Notes under the pieces: model-generated
What the model was told of the DNA's origin: nothing
What the model saw: the letters and a program-made list of their open reading frames with translations, nothing else
Databases searched by the model: none
Position numbers and translations under genes: made by a program
Part shown: positions 50,635 through 63,441 of the stretch, one piece after another
How positions within the stretch are numbered: position 1 is the stretch's first letter
How the letters are laid out: each line of letters begins with the position of its first letter
DNA from: Frankiaceae bacterium
GTDB lineage: Bacteria; Actinomycetota; Actinomycetes; Mycobacteriales; SCTD01
Direction: 5' to 3'
Assembly: GCA_016650445.1 (NCBI GenBank)
Contig: JAENVS010000006.1
Location: 1-64,000 of the forward strand
DNA: 64,000 nucleotides

Positions 50635-50943
50635 TCAGACGGCGTGGGCGGCGTGGGCGGCGCGGGCGCTGTCGAGCAGCTCGCGCCACGAGCTGACCTC
50701 GGGCCGGCGGCGCAGCAGGGCCCGGCGCTCGCGCTCCGTCATCCCGCCCCACACCCCGAACTCCACGCGGTTGTCGAGGGCGTCCGACAGGCACTCCGTC
50801 CGCACCGGGCAGCCCATGCAGACCGCCTTCGCCCGGTTCTGCGCCGCGCCCGTGACGAACAGGTCATCGGGATCCGACGTCTTGCAGGCGGACCGGGTGG
50901 TCCAATCCTGGTTCCAGTACTGACGGCTGTCCATGCTCGGCAT
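50635..50943 (-). CDS. wblA: WhiB-like regulator WblA/WhiB4
   Basis: A protein of 102 aa from the ATG at 50943 (another ATG at 50934). The cluster Cys are in SACKTSD and AVCMGCPVRTECL, and the region AQNRAKAVCMGCPVRTEC is followed by NRVEFGVWGGMTERERRALL. Both sequence and neighbours (ArsA pair, PonA2) identify it as the WblA/WhiB4 orthologue, a [4Fe-4S] regulator of development in Streptomyces and redox response in Mycobacterium. About 200 bases separate it from the divergent penicillin-binding protein gene. Confidence 0.95.
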   Translation of the reverse strand: MPSMDSRQYWNQDWTTRSACKTSDPDDLFVTGAAQNRAKAVCMGCPVRTECLSDALDNRVEFGVWGGMTERERRALLRRRPEVSSWRELLDSARAAHAAHAV

Positions 50944-51132
50944 GAGGGGGTCCTCGCAGACTTGGTGGGGCGCCCGTTGAGGGGGGTGGCGTCCCGACTT
51001 GCACACCGTAGGAAGCGGACGTCTCGGACGGCAGACCCCGTTCGGCCCATTCCCGGGTAGTCCGATCGGGCCATTAGGGCAGATCGGACATCGAGCGCCC
51101 GTCGCGGGCCGCCCGGCGCTGGGCCCCACACG

Positions 51133-51138
51133 TACGCT
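51133..51138 (+). promoter_or_regulatory. -10 box of leaderless ponA2 promoter
   Basis: TACGCT lies six bases before the GTG at 51145. Confidence 0.5.
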
Positions 51139-51144
51139 GTCTTC

Positions 51145-53574
51145 GTGGCTGGGAGCTCGCGGGGATCGGACCCGATCGCCTCGCGGCTGGGGCTGGCACT
51201 GGTCGTCAGCGTGGTCATGGGACTGCTACTCGCCGCCCTCGCCCTCCCCGTGGTCGGGGCTATCGGCCTGACCGCGAAGTCGAGCGCTGACGACTTCCTG
51301 GCCCTCCCCGCGGACCTCGAAGCGGGACCGCCGGCGCAGCGCAGCAAGATCCTGGCGAGCGACGGCACGCTTCTCGCGACGATGTACTCGCAGAACCGCG
51401 TCAACGTCCCGCTGCACATCGTGCCGCTGGCCGCCCGGCAGGCGATCATCGCGATCGAGGACAGCCGCTTCTACGCGCATCACGGCGTCGACTACAAGGG
51501 CATCATCCGGGCCGCGGTGACCAACGCGGGCGCGGGTGGCGTAAAGCAGGGCGCGTCGACGCTTACCCAGCAGTACGTCAAGAACGCGCTCATCGAGTCG
51601 GCGACCGACAAGGCCGGCCAGCGGGCTGCGAAAGCGGACAGCATCGAACGCAAGCTGCGCGAGGCCCGCTACGCGATCGCCCTCGAGCGCAAGCTGACGA
51701 AGGACCAGATCCTCGAGCGCTACCTCAACATCGCGTACTTCGGTCACGGGGTCTACGGCATCGGCACAGCCGCCAACTACTACTTCGCCAAGCCGGTCAA
51801 CCGGCTCAACCTCGCACAGTCCGCGCTGCTCGCCGGCATGGTGCAGAACCCCAACACGTACGACCCGAGCAGCAAGGAGCCCTCCATCCGGGCGGTGACG
51901 AAGGCGCGCCGCGACGTCGTGCTGCGCCGCATGCAGGAGCTCGGCTTCATCAGCGATGCCCAGCGCCTCGCCGGCGAGAAGCTCGGGATCTTCACCGCGC
52001 TGCGGCCGGTCGGCAGCGGCTGCGAGGACGCCGCTGTCCAGTCGCCTTTCTTCTGCGACTACGTGCGCCACATCCTGGAGGACACCCCCGCGGGAAGGTC
52101 CCTCGGCCAGACGCGCAACGAGCGGCAGCGTGCGCTGCTCGGAGGCGGCCTGACCATCCGCACCACTCTCGACCCCAAGGCGCAGCTGGCCGCGCAGACC
52201 GCTGTCGACGAGAAGGTCCCGCGCCACGACAAGTCCGGAGCAGCGGTGGCCATCAACATGGTCGAGCCAGGCACCGGCAACCTCAAGGCGATGGCGGTCA
52301 ACCGCACCTACAGCGACGAGAAGGGTGCCAGCAACACCAAGGTCAACCTCGCGACGGGCGGCCAGTTCGGCTACCAGGCCGGCTCGACGTTCAAGGCCTT
52401 CGTCATCGCCGAGGCGCTCCGGCAAGGCATCCCGCTGAGCCTCACGATGCACGCGCCTCAGACCTACACGTCCAAGGTCTTCAACGACTACAAGGACGGC
52501 CAGATCGGCCCCTACAAGATCTCCAACGCCGGCGACTCCGAAGCGGGCACGTTCAACCTCACGACCGCCACCGCGCTGTCGGTCAACACCTACTTCCTTC
52601 AGCTGGAGGAGCGCACCGGGGTCGAGAAGCCGGCGGCGCTGGCCGAGTCGATGGGCGTGCGCGTCGTCAAGAACTTCGTCGCCGACCAGCCGCTCGGCCG
52701 TGGCGGGTCCTTCGTGCTGGGCAGCTACGGCGTGAGCCCGCTGGACATGGCGGCGGCGTACGCGACCTTCGCCGCGCACGGGCTCTACTGCCCGCCGCGC
52801 GTCGTCACCGAGATCGTGGCCCCGGATCGCAAGCCGCTCACGGTTCCGCAGGAGGACTGCCAGCAGGTGCTCGAGCCGGGTGTCGCCGACACCGTTACGT
52901 CGCTGCTGCGCGGTGTGATCGACGGGCCGGTGCACGGCCGGACCGGGTCCGCGGCGTCGATCGGCCGCCCGGCTGCCGGCAAGACCGGCACGGTCAACGA
53001 GTCCCGGGCAGCGTGGTTCGTCGGCTACACGCCAGAGCTCGCCACGTCGGTCTGGCTCGGGATGCCGAACCCGACCCCGGGCCCGAAGTACGGCGTACCG
53101 GAACCGATGAAGAGCGTGACGATCAACCACCGCTTCTACAAGCAGGTGTACGGCGGCAGCCTGCCCGCGCCGATCTGGAAGCAGGCCATGGGCGCGGCGC
53201 TTGACGGCGTTCCGGTGCAGCAGTTCACCGCGGCCGACCAGACCGTCGTCGACGGGGAGAAGGTGCCCGTCCCCGACGTGTCCGGCCAGCCCTACGAGAC
53301 GGCGAAGCAGACCCTGATCGACGCCGGGTTCGGCGTGCGCAGCGGCGGCTTCGTGCCGGCCGCGCCGGTGCCGTTCGGCGTCACGCCCTACACGTCACCA
53401 GCTGCCGGACGGATGGTGACGGTCGGCACGACGATCACCGTCTACCAGTCGAACGGCCGGGAGCGGCCACCGTCGCCTTCGCCCGCGACGTCGCCGCTCC
53501 CCGGCGAGCAGTCACCGCCTCCGCCGCAGCCGTCCCCCAAGCCGAGCCCGTCGAAGAAGCGCGGCCGCGGCTAG
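51145..53574 (+). CDS. ponA2: Class A penicillin-binding protein (PonA2-like) with PASTA domain
   Basis: A protein of 809 aa. A short cytoplasmic tail and one membrane helix (LVVSVVMGLLLAALALPVVG) are followed by the GT51 glycosyltransferase (catalytic Glu in IEDSRFYAHHGVD; QGASTLTQQ). The transpeptidase has the nucleophile Ser in GSTFKAF, SVN and KTGT. A single PASTA domain (VPVPDVSGQPYETAKQTL) and a Pro/Ser-rich tail end the protein. It is the Rv3682 equivalent and polymerises and crosslinks peptidoglycan. Confidence 0.95.
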   Translation: MAGSSRGSDPIASRLGLALVVSVVMGLLLAALALPVVGAIGLTAKSSADDFLALPADLEAGPPAQRSKILASDGTLLATMYSQNRVNVPLHIVPLAARQAIIAIEDSRFYAHHGVDYKGIIRAAVTNAGAGGVKQGASTLTQQYVKNALIESATDKAGQRAAKADSIERKLREARYAIALERKLTKDQILERYLNIAYFGHGVYGIGTAANYYFAKPVNRLNLAQSALLAGMVQNPNTYDPSSKEPSIRAVTKARRDVVLRRMQELGFISDAQRLAGEKLGIFTALRPVGSGCEDAAVQSPFFCDYVRHILEDTPAGRSLGQTRNERQRALLGGGLTIRTTLDPKAQLAAQTAVDEKVPRHDKSGAAVAINMVEPGTGNLKAMAVNRTYSDEKGASNTKVNLATGGQFGYQAGSTFKAFVIAEALRQGIPLSLTMHAPQTYTSKVFNDYKDGQIGPYKISNAGDSEAGTFNLTTATALSVNTYFLQLEERTGVEKPAALAESMGVRVVKNFVADQPLGRGGSFVLGSYGVSPLDMAAAYATFAAHGLYCPPRVVTEIVAPDRKPLTVPQEDCQQVLEPGVADTVTSLLRGVIDGPVHGRTGSAASIGRPAAGKTGTVNESRAAWFVGYTPELATSVWLGMPNPTPGPKYGVPEPMKSVTINHRFYKQVYGGSLPAPIWKQAMGAALDGVPVQQFTAADQTVVDGEKVPVPDVSGQPYETAKQTLIDAGFGVRSGGFVPAAPVPFGVTPYTSPAAGRMVTVGTTITVYQSNGRERPPSPSPATSPLPGEQSPPPPQPSPKPSPSKKRGRG

Positions 53575-54026
53575 CCGGCGAGCGCTGCCTTGACCGCCGC
53601 CGCGACGCGACCGCCATCGGCGCGGCCGGCGACCTTCGGACCGACGAGCTTCATGACCGCGCCCATGGCCTGCGGTCCTTCGGCTCCCGACTCCGCGACC
53701 GCTTCGCGGACGAGCGCCACGAGGTCCTCGTCCGACAGCTGCGCGGGCAGGTAGCCGTCGAGCACGGCGCCCTCGGCGAGCTCGCGCTCCGCGCGGTCCG
53801 GCCGGCCACCGGTGGTGAAGGCGTCGGCGGCCTCCCGACGTTTCTTCGCCTCGCGCGCGATGACCTTCACGACCTCCTCGTTCGACAGCTGCCGCGCGCT
53901 CTTGCCGACAACCTCTTCATTGCCGATGGCGGTGAGCACCATCCGAAGCGTCGCCATCGTCAGCTCGTCGCGGGCCTTCATCGCGGTGGTGAGGTCGGCG
54001 TGTAGCCGGTCCTTCAGCTCTCCCAT
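53571..54026 (-). CDS. GatB/YqeY-domain protein
   Basis: A protein of 151 aa. The YqeY fold is seen in LKDRLHADLTTAMKARDELTMATLRMVLTAI, of which MKARDELTMATLRMVL is the signature, and in the C-terminal MGAVMKLVGPKVAGRADG. It resembles the tRNA-binding tail domain of GatB; the free-standing role is unknown. The stop shares CTAG with ponA2. The start follows TAGGTT by six bases. Confidence 0.9.
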   Translation of the reverse strand: MGELKDRLHADLTTAMKARDELTMATLRMVLTAIGNEEVVGKSARQLSNEEVVKVIAREAKKRREAADAFTTGGRPDRAERELAEGAVLDGYLPAQLSDEDLVALVREAVAESGAEGPQAMGAVMKLVGPKVAGRADGGRVAAAVKAALAG

Positions 54027-54032
54027 GGGGCG

Positions 54033-54046
54033 AACCTACCTAGGGT
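54033..54046. promoter_or_regulatory. Back-to-back leaderless -10 boxes
   Basis: TAGGTT on the minus strand (54033-54038) serves the YqeY gene, and TAGGGT on the plus strand (54041-54046) serves the phosphoesterase gene. The boxes are two bases apart, each six bases from its start codon, so each -35 region must lie inside the other gene. Confidence 0.5.
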
Positions 54047-54052
54047 GTGGGG

Positions 54053-54922
54053 ATGCGACTGCGCAACGCCGTGCTGCTGACCGGCGTCGGGCTCGCGGCG
54101 GGTGCGCTCGCCGAGCCGCACTTCCCCGTGCTGCGTCGCGCGTCAGTGCCGGTGCTGCCCGTCGGCGCGCCATCGCTCACCGTGCTCCACCTGTCCGACC
54201 TGCACCTGCTGCCGCGGCACGGTCGCCGGTCGCGCTGGATGCGGTCCCTCGCCGCTGAGCGGGCCGACCTCGCGGTGGTCACCGGAGACCTGTGGTCCTC
54301 AGTGCACGCGCTGCCGCTGCTGGGCTCCACGCTCGCTGCGCTCACGGCCGACGGCACCCCTGGGGTGTTCGTCCCTGGCAACAACGACTACTACGCGCCG
54401 CTGCCGCCGAGCTTCGTGGGCTACTTCACCGGCGCCCAGCCGCGACGCCACGGCCCGAACATGCCGTGGCACCGGGTCGTGACGATGCTCGAGCAGGTCG
54501 GGTGGACCGATCTCACCCACCGGCGTACGACGATCTCGCTGCGCGGGCTGTCCGTGACGTTGACGGGCACCGACGACGCTCACCTTCGCCGGGACCGCTA
54601 CGCGCTGGTCGCCGGACCGGTCAGCTCCGACATCGCGATCGGCGTGACGCACACACCGCAAAGACGGGTGCTGGACGCCTTCGTTGCGGACGGCCATGAG
54701 CTGCTGCTCGCGGGCCACACGCACGGCGGTCAGGTGCGGCTGCCGGGGTACGGCGCGCTCGTCACGAACTGCGATCTGGACCGCTCCCGCGCGCGGGGTC
54801 TGTCGCGCCACGGCAGTGCCTGGCTGCACGTGGCGGCCGGTCTGGGCACGTCGCCGTACGCGCCCATCCGCTTCTGCTGCCGACCTGAGGCGACACTGCT
54901 GACGCTGACCGCGGTCCGGTAG
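54053..54922 (+). CDS. Metallophosphoesterase (Rv3683-like)
   Basis: With the ATG at 54053 the protein has 289 aa. Calcineurin-like metal motifs: HLSDLHLL, VTGDLW, PGNNDYY (GNN in place of GNH), and the C-terminal AGHTHGGQVRLPG. It is the YkuE/UDP-2,3-diacylglucosamine hydrolase-like subgroup, with a hydrophobic N-terminal segment that may be an uncleaved anchor. The substrate is unknown. Confidence 0.88.
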   Translation: MRLRNAVLLTGVGLAAGALAEPHFPVLRRASVPVLPVGAPSLTVLHLSDLHLLPRHGRRSRWMRSLAAERADLAVVTGDLWSSVHALPLLGSTLAALTADGTPGVFVPGNNDYYAPLPPSFVGYFTGAQPRRHGPNMPWHRVVTMLEQVGWTDLTHRRTTISLRGLSVTLTGTDDAHLRRDRYALVAGPVSSDIAIGVTHTPQRRVLDAFVADGHELLLAGHTHGGQVRLPGYGALVTNCDLDRSRARGLSRHGSAWLHVAAGLGTSPYAPIRFCCRPEATLLTLTAVR

Positions 54923-54939
54923 TCTGCGCAGGCAGCAAT

Positions 54940-55013
54940 CGGGGTGTGGCGCAGCTTGGTAGCGCGCTACGTTCGGGACGTAGAGGCCGCAGGTTCAAAT
55001 CCTGTCACCCCGA
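54940..55013 (+). tRNA. tRNA-Pro (anticodon CGG)
   Basis: This 74-nt gene has the acceptor pair CGGGGTG/CACCCCG, D-arm GCGC-AGCTTGGTA-GCGC, anticodon arm CTACG-TTCGGGA-CGTAG and T-arm CAGG-TTCAAAT-CCTG. CCA is encoded at 55014-55016. TAGTCT at 54920-54925 may be its -10 box and overlaps the phosphoesterase stop. Confidence 0.95.
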
Positions 55014-55030
55014 CCATGTCAGTAGGCAGC

Positions 55031-56794
55031 ATGACCAGTTCCCTGATCGCCGACTGGGAGCTGAGGTACCGCGCACCCCGGGTGTGGCTTCCGGAGTGGG
55101 CGCGCGATGCGCCCGGCCGCTGCCTGTACGTGTCCAACGCGACCGGCATCTACGAGCTGCACGCGTGGGATCGCGCCACGGACACGCATCGGCAGGTCAC
55201 GTCCCGCGCCAACGGGACGACGGAGGGGCAGCTCGCCGCGGACGGTGAGCACATCTGGTGGTTCGACGACGCCGACGGCGACGAGTTCGGCACCTGGAAG
55301 CGACAGCCGTTCGCGGGCGGCGACGACGAGCCCGCCGCCCCGGACGTCCCGGCCGGCTACAGCGCCGGTCTGGAGATCGGGCGCTCGACGGCGGTCGTCG
55401 GCAGGTCCGACGACGACGGGACGTCCATCCACGTCGTCCGTCGCGAGGGCACGACGCTGCTGTACTCCTCCGCCGATGACGCCTCCGTCGTCGGCCTCTC
55501 GACCGACGAGCGACTTGTGCTCATCGAGCACTCCGAGCACGGCGACTCACGACACCGCGCGCTGCGCGTGCTGGACACCGACGGCACGGTGATCGCGGAT
55601 CTGTGGGACGGCCCGGGGCTGGGCTTGCACGGCAGCGGCTTCGCGCCCAGCGGCACAACGGTGCTTGCGCTGCACGAGCAGGCCGGCCGGCCGATGCCGC
55701 TGCTCTGGGACCCGGTGTCGGGTCAGGTGGACCGGTTGGCCGTGGACCTCGACGGTGATCTGGAGGCCGACTGGTACCCGGACGGCAGCGCGCTGCTCGT
55801 CGTCGCGGAAGCGCGCGGCAGGGCGACGCTGCACCGCGTCGACCTCGACGGTGCCGTCACCACGCTGCCCACTGATCCGGGAACCGTGACGGACGCGACC
55901 GCGCGACCGGACGGCGCCGTCGAGTACTCCTGGTCGTCAGCCGCGACGCCGCCCGTGGTGCGCTCCGTCGACGGCCACGTCGTCCTGGCCGCGCCGCCGC
56001 CTCTAGCGCCGGCGTCGCTGCCCGTCAGCGATGCCTTCGTCGATGGACCCGGCGGCCGCATCCACTCGCTGGTCGCGACGCCGGCCGGCTCGGGGCCGTT
56101 CCCGACGGTGTTCAACGTGCACGGAGGCCCGCACCACCTCGACCAGGACGCGTTCTACCCGGCCCGGGCAGCGATGCTCGATCTCGGGTGCGCGGTGATC
56201 GACGTCAACTACCGCGGCTCTACCGGCTACGGCTCGGCGTGGCGCGATGCCTTGACCGGCCGGCCCGGGCTTACGGAGCTCGAGGACGTCGAGGCGGTGC
56301 TTCGCTGGGCGATCGACAGCGGCGTGGCCGATCCCGCACGATGCGTCATCAGCGGTGGCTCGTGGGGCGGCTACCTCGCCCTTCTCGCCGTCGGGACGCA
56401 GCCCGACCTGTGGGCCGCGGCCGTGGCGGCCGTCCCTGTCGCCGACTATGTCGCCGCCTACGAGGACGAGATGGAGCCGCTGAAGGCCTTCGACCAGTCG
56501 CTGTTCGGCGGCTCGCCCGACGAGGTACCCGAGCTCTACCGAGCGTGCTCGCCGCTGACGTACGTCGCCGACGTGCGCGCGCCCATCCTGGTCACCGCCG
56601 GCGCCAACGACCCGCGCTGCCCGCTGCGCCAGATCGAGAACTACCTCGATGCCGCCGCCGCGCTCGGCAAGGATGTCGAGGTCTACCGGTACGACGCCGG
56701 CCACGGCTCACTCGTCGTCGACGAACGGGTCAAGCAGGCGCGGATCGAGCTCGACTTCCTCGCCCGCCGGCTCGGTCTGCCACCACCCGCATAG
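55031..56794 (+). CDS. S9 prolyl oligopeptidase-family peptidase
   Basis: A protein of 587 aa from the ATG at 55031. The ATG at 55016 shares its A with the tRNA CCA and is less likely. A seven-bladed propeller-like N-terminal part (to about residue 340) precedes the alpha/beta hydrolase with catalytic Ser in SGGSWGGYLAL, Asp in AGANDPRC and His in DAGHGSLVVD. It has no signal peptide and is cytosolic. It probably cleaves short peptides, as acylaminoacyl peptidases do. Confidence 0.9.
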   Translation: MTSSLIADWELRYRAPRVWLPEWARDAPGRCLYVSNATGIYELHAWDRATDTHRQVTSRANGTTEGQLAADGEHIWWFDDADGDEFGTWKRQPFAGGDDEPAAPDVPAGYSAGLEIGRSTAVVGRSDDDGTSIHVVRREGTTLLYSSADDASVVGLSTDERLVLIEHSEHGDSRHRALRVLDTDGTVIADLWDGPGLGLHGSGFAPSGTTVLALHEQAGRPMPLLWDPVSGQVDRLAVDLDGDLEADWYPDGSALLVVAEARGRATLHRVDLDGAVTTLPTDPGTVTDATARPDGAVEYSWSSAATPPVVRSVDGHVVLAAPPPLAPASLPVSDAFVDGPGGRIHSLVATPAGSGPFPTVFNVHGGPHHLDQDAFYPARAAMLDLGCAVIDVNYRGSTGYGSAWRDALTGRPGLTELEDVEAVLRWAIDSGVADPARCVISGGSWGGYLALLAVGTQPDLWAAAVAAVPVADYVAAYEDEMEPLKAFDQSLFGGSPDEVPELYRACSPLTYVADVRAPILVTAGANDPRCPLRQIENYLDAAAALGKDVEVYRYDAGHGSLVVDERVKQARIELDFLARRLGLPPPA

Positions 56795-56832
56795 ACCTTG
56801 CCGCGGTACGACGCCACTGCCATCGTGCCCAC

Positions 56833-57489
56833 ATGGCGGTCACCCGCGGTCTCGTCTCGGCTGTGGTCGCGGCGGGCGTCGTCCTGCTGGGTTGTTGGGT
56901 CACCGGCGGGCTGCTGACCGACGACGCCACGACAGCGATGGTCCTGACCGGGGGATGGTTCACGGTCTCAGTCGGAGCAGCGCTGCTCGCCGCGAGGCGA
57001 TGGGGCCGCGCGGCCTGGCCCGGCCTGGTGGCCACCGTCGTGACCGCATCGCTCGTCGGAGGCTGGCTGCTGCTCGCCAGCCGCGTCGACCGAGTCGTGG
57101 ACGAGCCGGTGCTCGCAGTGCCGTCGGCATCGGCTGCCTCGACCACCCCCGCGCAGCAGCCTCCAGCGCCCGCCGTCACGCGCGTCTCGGCCGGCAGCTT
57201 CACAAGCGGTGCGCACGAGACCCGGGGAACGGCGACCCTGCTGCGTCGCGCCGACGGCCGGTTGGTGCTGACGATGGTCGGCTTCGAGACCGCTGCGGGG
57301 CCCGACCTGCGGGTGCAGCTCGTCCCGGCCGGCGCAAAGGGCGTCGAGGGCGGCACGGACGTCGGTGCCCTCAAGGGCAACAAGGGCGACCAGAAGTACG
57401 CCGTCCCGAGCACCGCGCCGACAGCCCGGGTCGTGATCTGGTGCCGGGCCTTCTCGGTGAGCTTCGGCGCCGCCGACCTGCGCGCCTGA
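56833..57489 (+). CDS. Membrane-anchored DM13-domain protein
   Basis: A protein of 218 aa with three hydrophobic segments in the first 85 residues, then a Pro/Ala linker and a DM13 domain (SGAHETRGTATLLR, ETAAGPDLRVQL, LKGNKGDQKYAVP, VIWCRAFSVSFG). DM13 is a small extracellular beta-sandwich with one conserved Cys, proposed to take part in redox or electron transfer. It follows the S9 peptidase gene by 38 bases. Confidence 0.75.
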   Translation: MAVTRGLVSAVVAAGVVLLGCWVTGGLLTDDATTAMVLTGGWFTVSVGAALLAARRWGRAAWPGLVATVVTASLVGGWLLLASRVDRVVDEPVLAVPSASAASTTPAQQPPAPAVTRVSAGSFTSGAHETRGTATLLRRADGRLVLTMVGFETAAGPDLRVQLVPAGAKGVEGGTDVGALKGNKGDQKYAVPSTAPTARVVIWCRAFSVSFGAADLRA

Positions 57490-57498
57490 GGGCGCGGG

Positions 57499-57962
57499 CT
57501 AGGGAGCCGGAGCCGCAGCGGGGCTGAACACGGCGGCGGCGGGGGATGCGCTGACCTCGACGCTGGGCACGACGACGGGGCTGGGCGGTGCCTCGGTCGG
57601 CGACGGTGACGGAGAGGGCGAAGGTGACGGGGACGGTGACGGTGACGGTGACGCGGAGGCTGACGGGGAGGGTGACGGTGACGGGCTCGGCTCGGACTGC
57701 TCGAGCAGCGACGCCTTCTGGAGCAGGCGCGCGGCCACCGTCTGGAGCTCCTGTGCCTTGGTCGTCGTGATGTCGGCGTTGGCGCTCTGCCGTCGTACCA
57801 GTGCGAGGAAGTCGTCCACGGCTGCCCGCAGCGCGGCTGCATCGAGGTCGTTCGCGGCCACCGAGATGGCGTTCATCTTCGTCTGCAGCTCGGCCTGAGG
57901 CGAGCTCGAGGGTGAGCAGCCGGCGAGCACCAGGCACGCCCCGACGGCCAGCGCGAGCCGCT

Positions 57963-57966
<4 letters not shown>
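57499..57966 (-). CDS. Lipoprotein with Ser-Pro repeat tail
   Basis: A protein of 155 aa. The lipobox is LVLAGC with Cys17. A helical region (residues 27-90) is followed by about 30 alternating Ser-Pro residues and an Ala/Val/Pro end. The mature protein would sit on the outer face of the membrane with an extended tail able to reach into the wall. Its ATG overlaps the stop of the kinase gene (ATGA), implying coupled expression. The function is unknown. Confidence 0.7.
57600..57692 (-). repeat. Degenerate hexamer repeat coding Ser-Pro
   Basis: Iterated (T/C)CACCG or CCGTCA-type hexamers on the minus strand encode the Ser-Pro run of the lipoprotein. Runs of identical hexamers near 57634-57650 could slip in replication, changing tail length in frame. 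Confidence 0.75.
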
Positions 57967-61897
<3,931 letters not shown>

Positions 61898-62025
61898 CTC
61901 CAGTCAGCGCGGCGCTCCTCCGGCCACCGTCGGCCCCTTCCCGCGGTGCAGCGTTTCGGGACCGTAAGGGCGCTCCCGGCCATCGACGCTGCCACAGCCG
62001 GCCCTACCCGACGGCCACGGCTCGT

Positions 62026-62087
62026 TGATCGACGCGGAGGTACTCGGGTTTCGACGCACAGAAACCCGAGTCTTTCCCCGTCGATCA
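62026..62087. terminator. Nested double inverted repeat between convergent genes
   Basis: The inner stem ACTCGGGTTTC (62042-62052) pairs perfectly with GAAACCCGAGT (62061-62071) and is followed by CTTTCC. The outer stem TGATCGACG (62026-62034) pairs with CGTCGATCA (62079-62087). It lies between the convergent ends of the S15-type gene and ask, so it can stop transcription from both sides. The remaining ~190 bases of this gap hold nothing else I recognise. Confidence 0.75.
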
Positions 62088-62150
62088 TCACCGGACCGGC
62101 CCGGCTCTGTGCCGCTTCTCGCCTCGCGGCAACTGCCCGAGGGCAGCGGG

Positions 62151-62666
62151 TCAGCGGCCGGTGCCGGCGTAGACCGTCGCCTCGGCATCGGAGCCGAGGT
62201 CGAACGCCTCGTGGATGGCGCGCACCGCGACGGGAACGCTGGTGTCACGACACACCACCGAGATGCGGATCTCGGACGTGCTGATGGCCTCGGCGTTGAT
62301 GCCCGCCTTCGCCAGTGCCTCGAAGAACGTCGCGGTCACACCCGGGTGCGACTTCATCCCGGCGCCGACGAGCGAGACCTTGCCGATGTGCTCATCCGAG
62401 AGCAGCTGCTCGAAGCCCACCGCCGCCTGCAGCTTCGACAGCGACGCCATCGCCGTCGCGAGGTCGCTCTTGGGCAACGTGAAGGAGATGTCGGTGCGGT
62501 CGGTGGCGCCGGAGACGTTCTGCACGATCATGTCGATGTTGACCTCGGCATCGGCGACCGCGCGGAAGATCGCGGCCGCCTCACCGGGCTTGTCCGGCAC
62601 CCCGACGACCGTGACGCGGGCCTCGGTCAGGTCGTGTGCGACCCCGCTGATGATGGCCTGCTCCAC
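62151..62666 (-). CDS. Aspartokinase beta subunit from internal start
   Basis: Inside the aspartokinase gene, in frame, AGGAG is followed after eight bases by GTG at 62666 ([12 protein letters not shown]). The product, 171 aa, would consist of the two ACT domains. This matches the beta subunit made from an internal start in Corynebacterium and Bacillus aspartokinases, which forms the alpha2-beta2 regulatory enzyme. Confidence 0.7.
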   Translation of the reverse strand: MEQAIISGVAHDLTEARVTVVGVPDKPGEAAAIFRAVADAEVNIDMIVQNVSGATDRTDISFTLPKSDLATAMASLSKLQAAVGFEQLLSDEHIGKVSLVGAGMKSHPGVTATFFEALAKAGINAEAISTSEIRISVVCRDTSVPVAVRAIHEAFDLGSDAEATVYAGTGR

Positions 62667-63404
62667 GGGGACATCTCCTGTGATGAGGGTGCCTGGGTTG
62701 GTCGAGAACGACGAGCGCACGACCAGCGGGACGTTGTAGCGGCGGGCGTACTCCACGCAGCGCAGGTGCAGGATCTTCGCGCCGGAGGCGGCGAGCTCGA
62801 GCATCTCCTCGTACGAGACCGTCGCCTGGTGCCGGGCGTTGGGCACGAGGCGGGGGTCGGCGGAGTAGACCCCGTCGACGTCGCTGTAGATCTCGCACAC
62901 CTCAGCACCGAGAGCCGCAGCCAGTGCCACCGCGGTCGTGTCCGAACCACCACGACCCAGCGTCGTGATGTCCTTCGTGTCCTGGCTGACGCCCTGGAAC
63001 CCCGCGACGATCGCGATGTGCCCCTTGCCGATTGCCTCGGTGATGCGGCCGGGGGTGACGTCGATGATCCGGGCGCGTCCGTGGGACGAGTCGGTGATGA
63101 CGCCCGCCTGCGAGCCGGTGAATGACCGGGCCGACAGGCCCAGCGATTGGATCGCCATGGCGAGCAGCGCCATCGAGATCCGCTCCCCGGCGGTGAGCAG
63201 CATGTCGAGCTCGCGGCCGGGCGGCAGCGGCGAGACCTGCTGGGCGAGGGCGAGCAGCTCGTCGGTGGTGTCGCCCATCGCGGAGACGACGACGCAGACA
63301 TCGTGGCCGTCCTTCTTCGTTGCCACGATGCGCTCGGCGACCCGCTTGATGCGCTCGGCATCGGAGACGGACGACCCGCCGTACTTCTGCACGACGAGTC
63401 CCAT
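62151..63404 (-). CDS. lysC: Aspartokinase
   Basis: A protein of 417 aa. The kinase domain has [20 protein letters not shown] and the aspartate site region; two ACT domains at the C-terminus bind Lys/Thr for feedback inhibition. It is the first enzyme of the aspartate pathway. TACTCT (minus strand, complement of 63412-63417) seven bases before the ATG suggests a leaderless mRNA. An internal start for the beta subunit is listed separately. Confidence 0.97.
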   Translation of the reverse strand: MGLVVQKYGGSSVSDAERIKRVAERIVATKKDGHDVCVVVSAMGDTTDELLALAQQVSPLPPGRELDMLLTAGERISMALLAMAIQSLGLSARSFTGSQAGVITDSSHGRARIIDVTPGRITEAIGKGHIAIVAGFQGVSQDTKDITTLGRGGSDTTAVALAAALGAEVCEIYSDVDGVYSADPRLVPNARHQATVSYEEMLELAASGAKILHLRCVEYARRYNVPLVVRSSFSTNPGTLITGDVPVEQAIISGVAHDLTEARVTVVGVPDKPGEAAAIFRAVADAEVNIDMIVQNVSGATDRTDISFTLPKSDLATAMASLSKLQAAVGFEQLLSDEHIGKVSLVGAGMKSHPGVTATFFEALAKAGINAEAISTSEIRISVVCRDTSVPVAVRAIHEAFDLGSDAEATVYAGTGR

Positions 63405-63411
63405 GGCCCCC

Positions 63412-63435
63412 AGAGTACCGGCGACGGCTTACGGT
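63412..63435. promoter_or_regulatory. Divergent leaderless -10 boxes for ask and the ABC gene
   Basis: TACTCT on the minus strand (63412-63417) lies seven bases before the ask ATG, and TACGGT on the plus strand (63430-63435) lies six bases before the ABC gene ATG. Confidence 0.5.
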
Positions 63436-63441
63436 GCGGCC

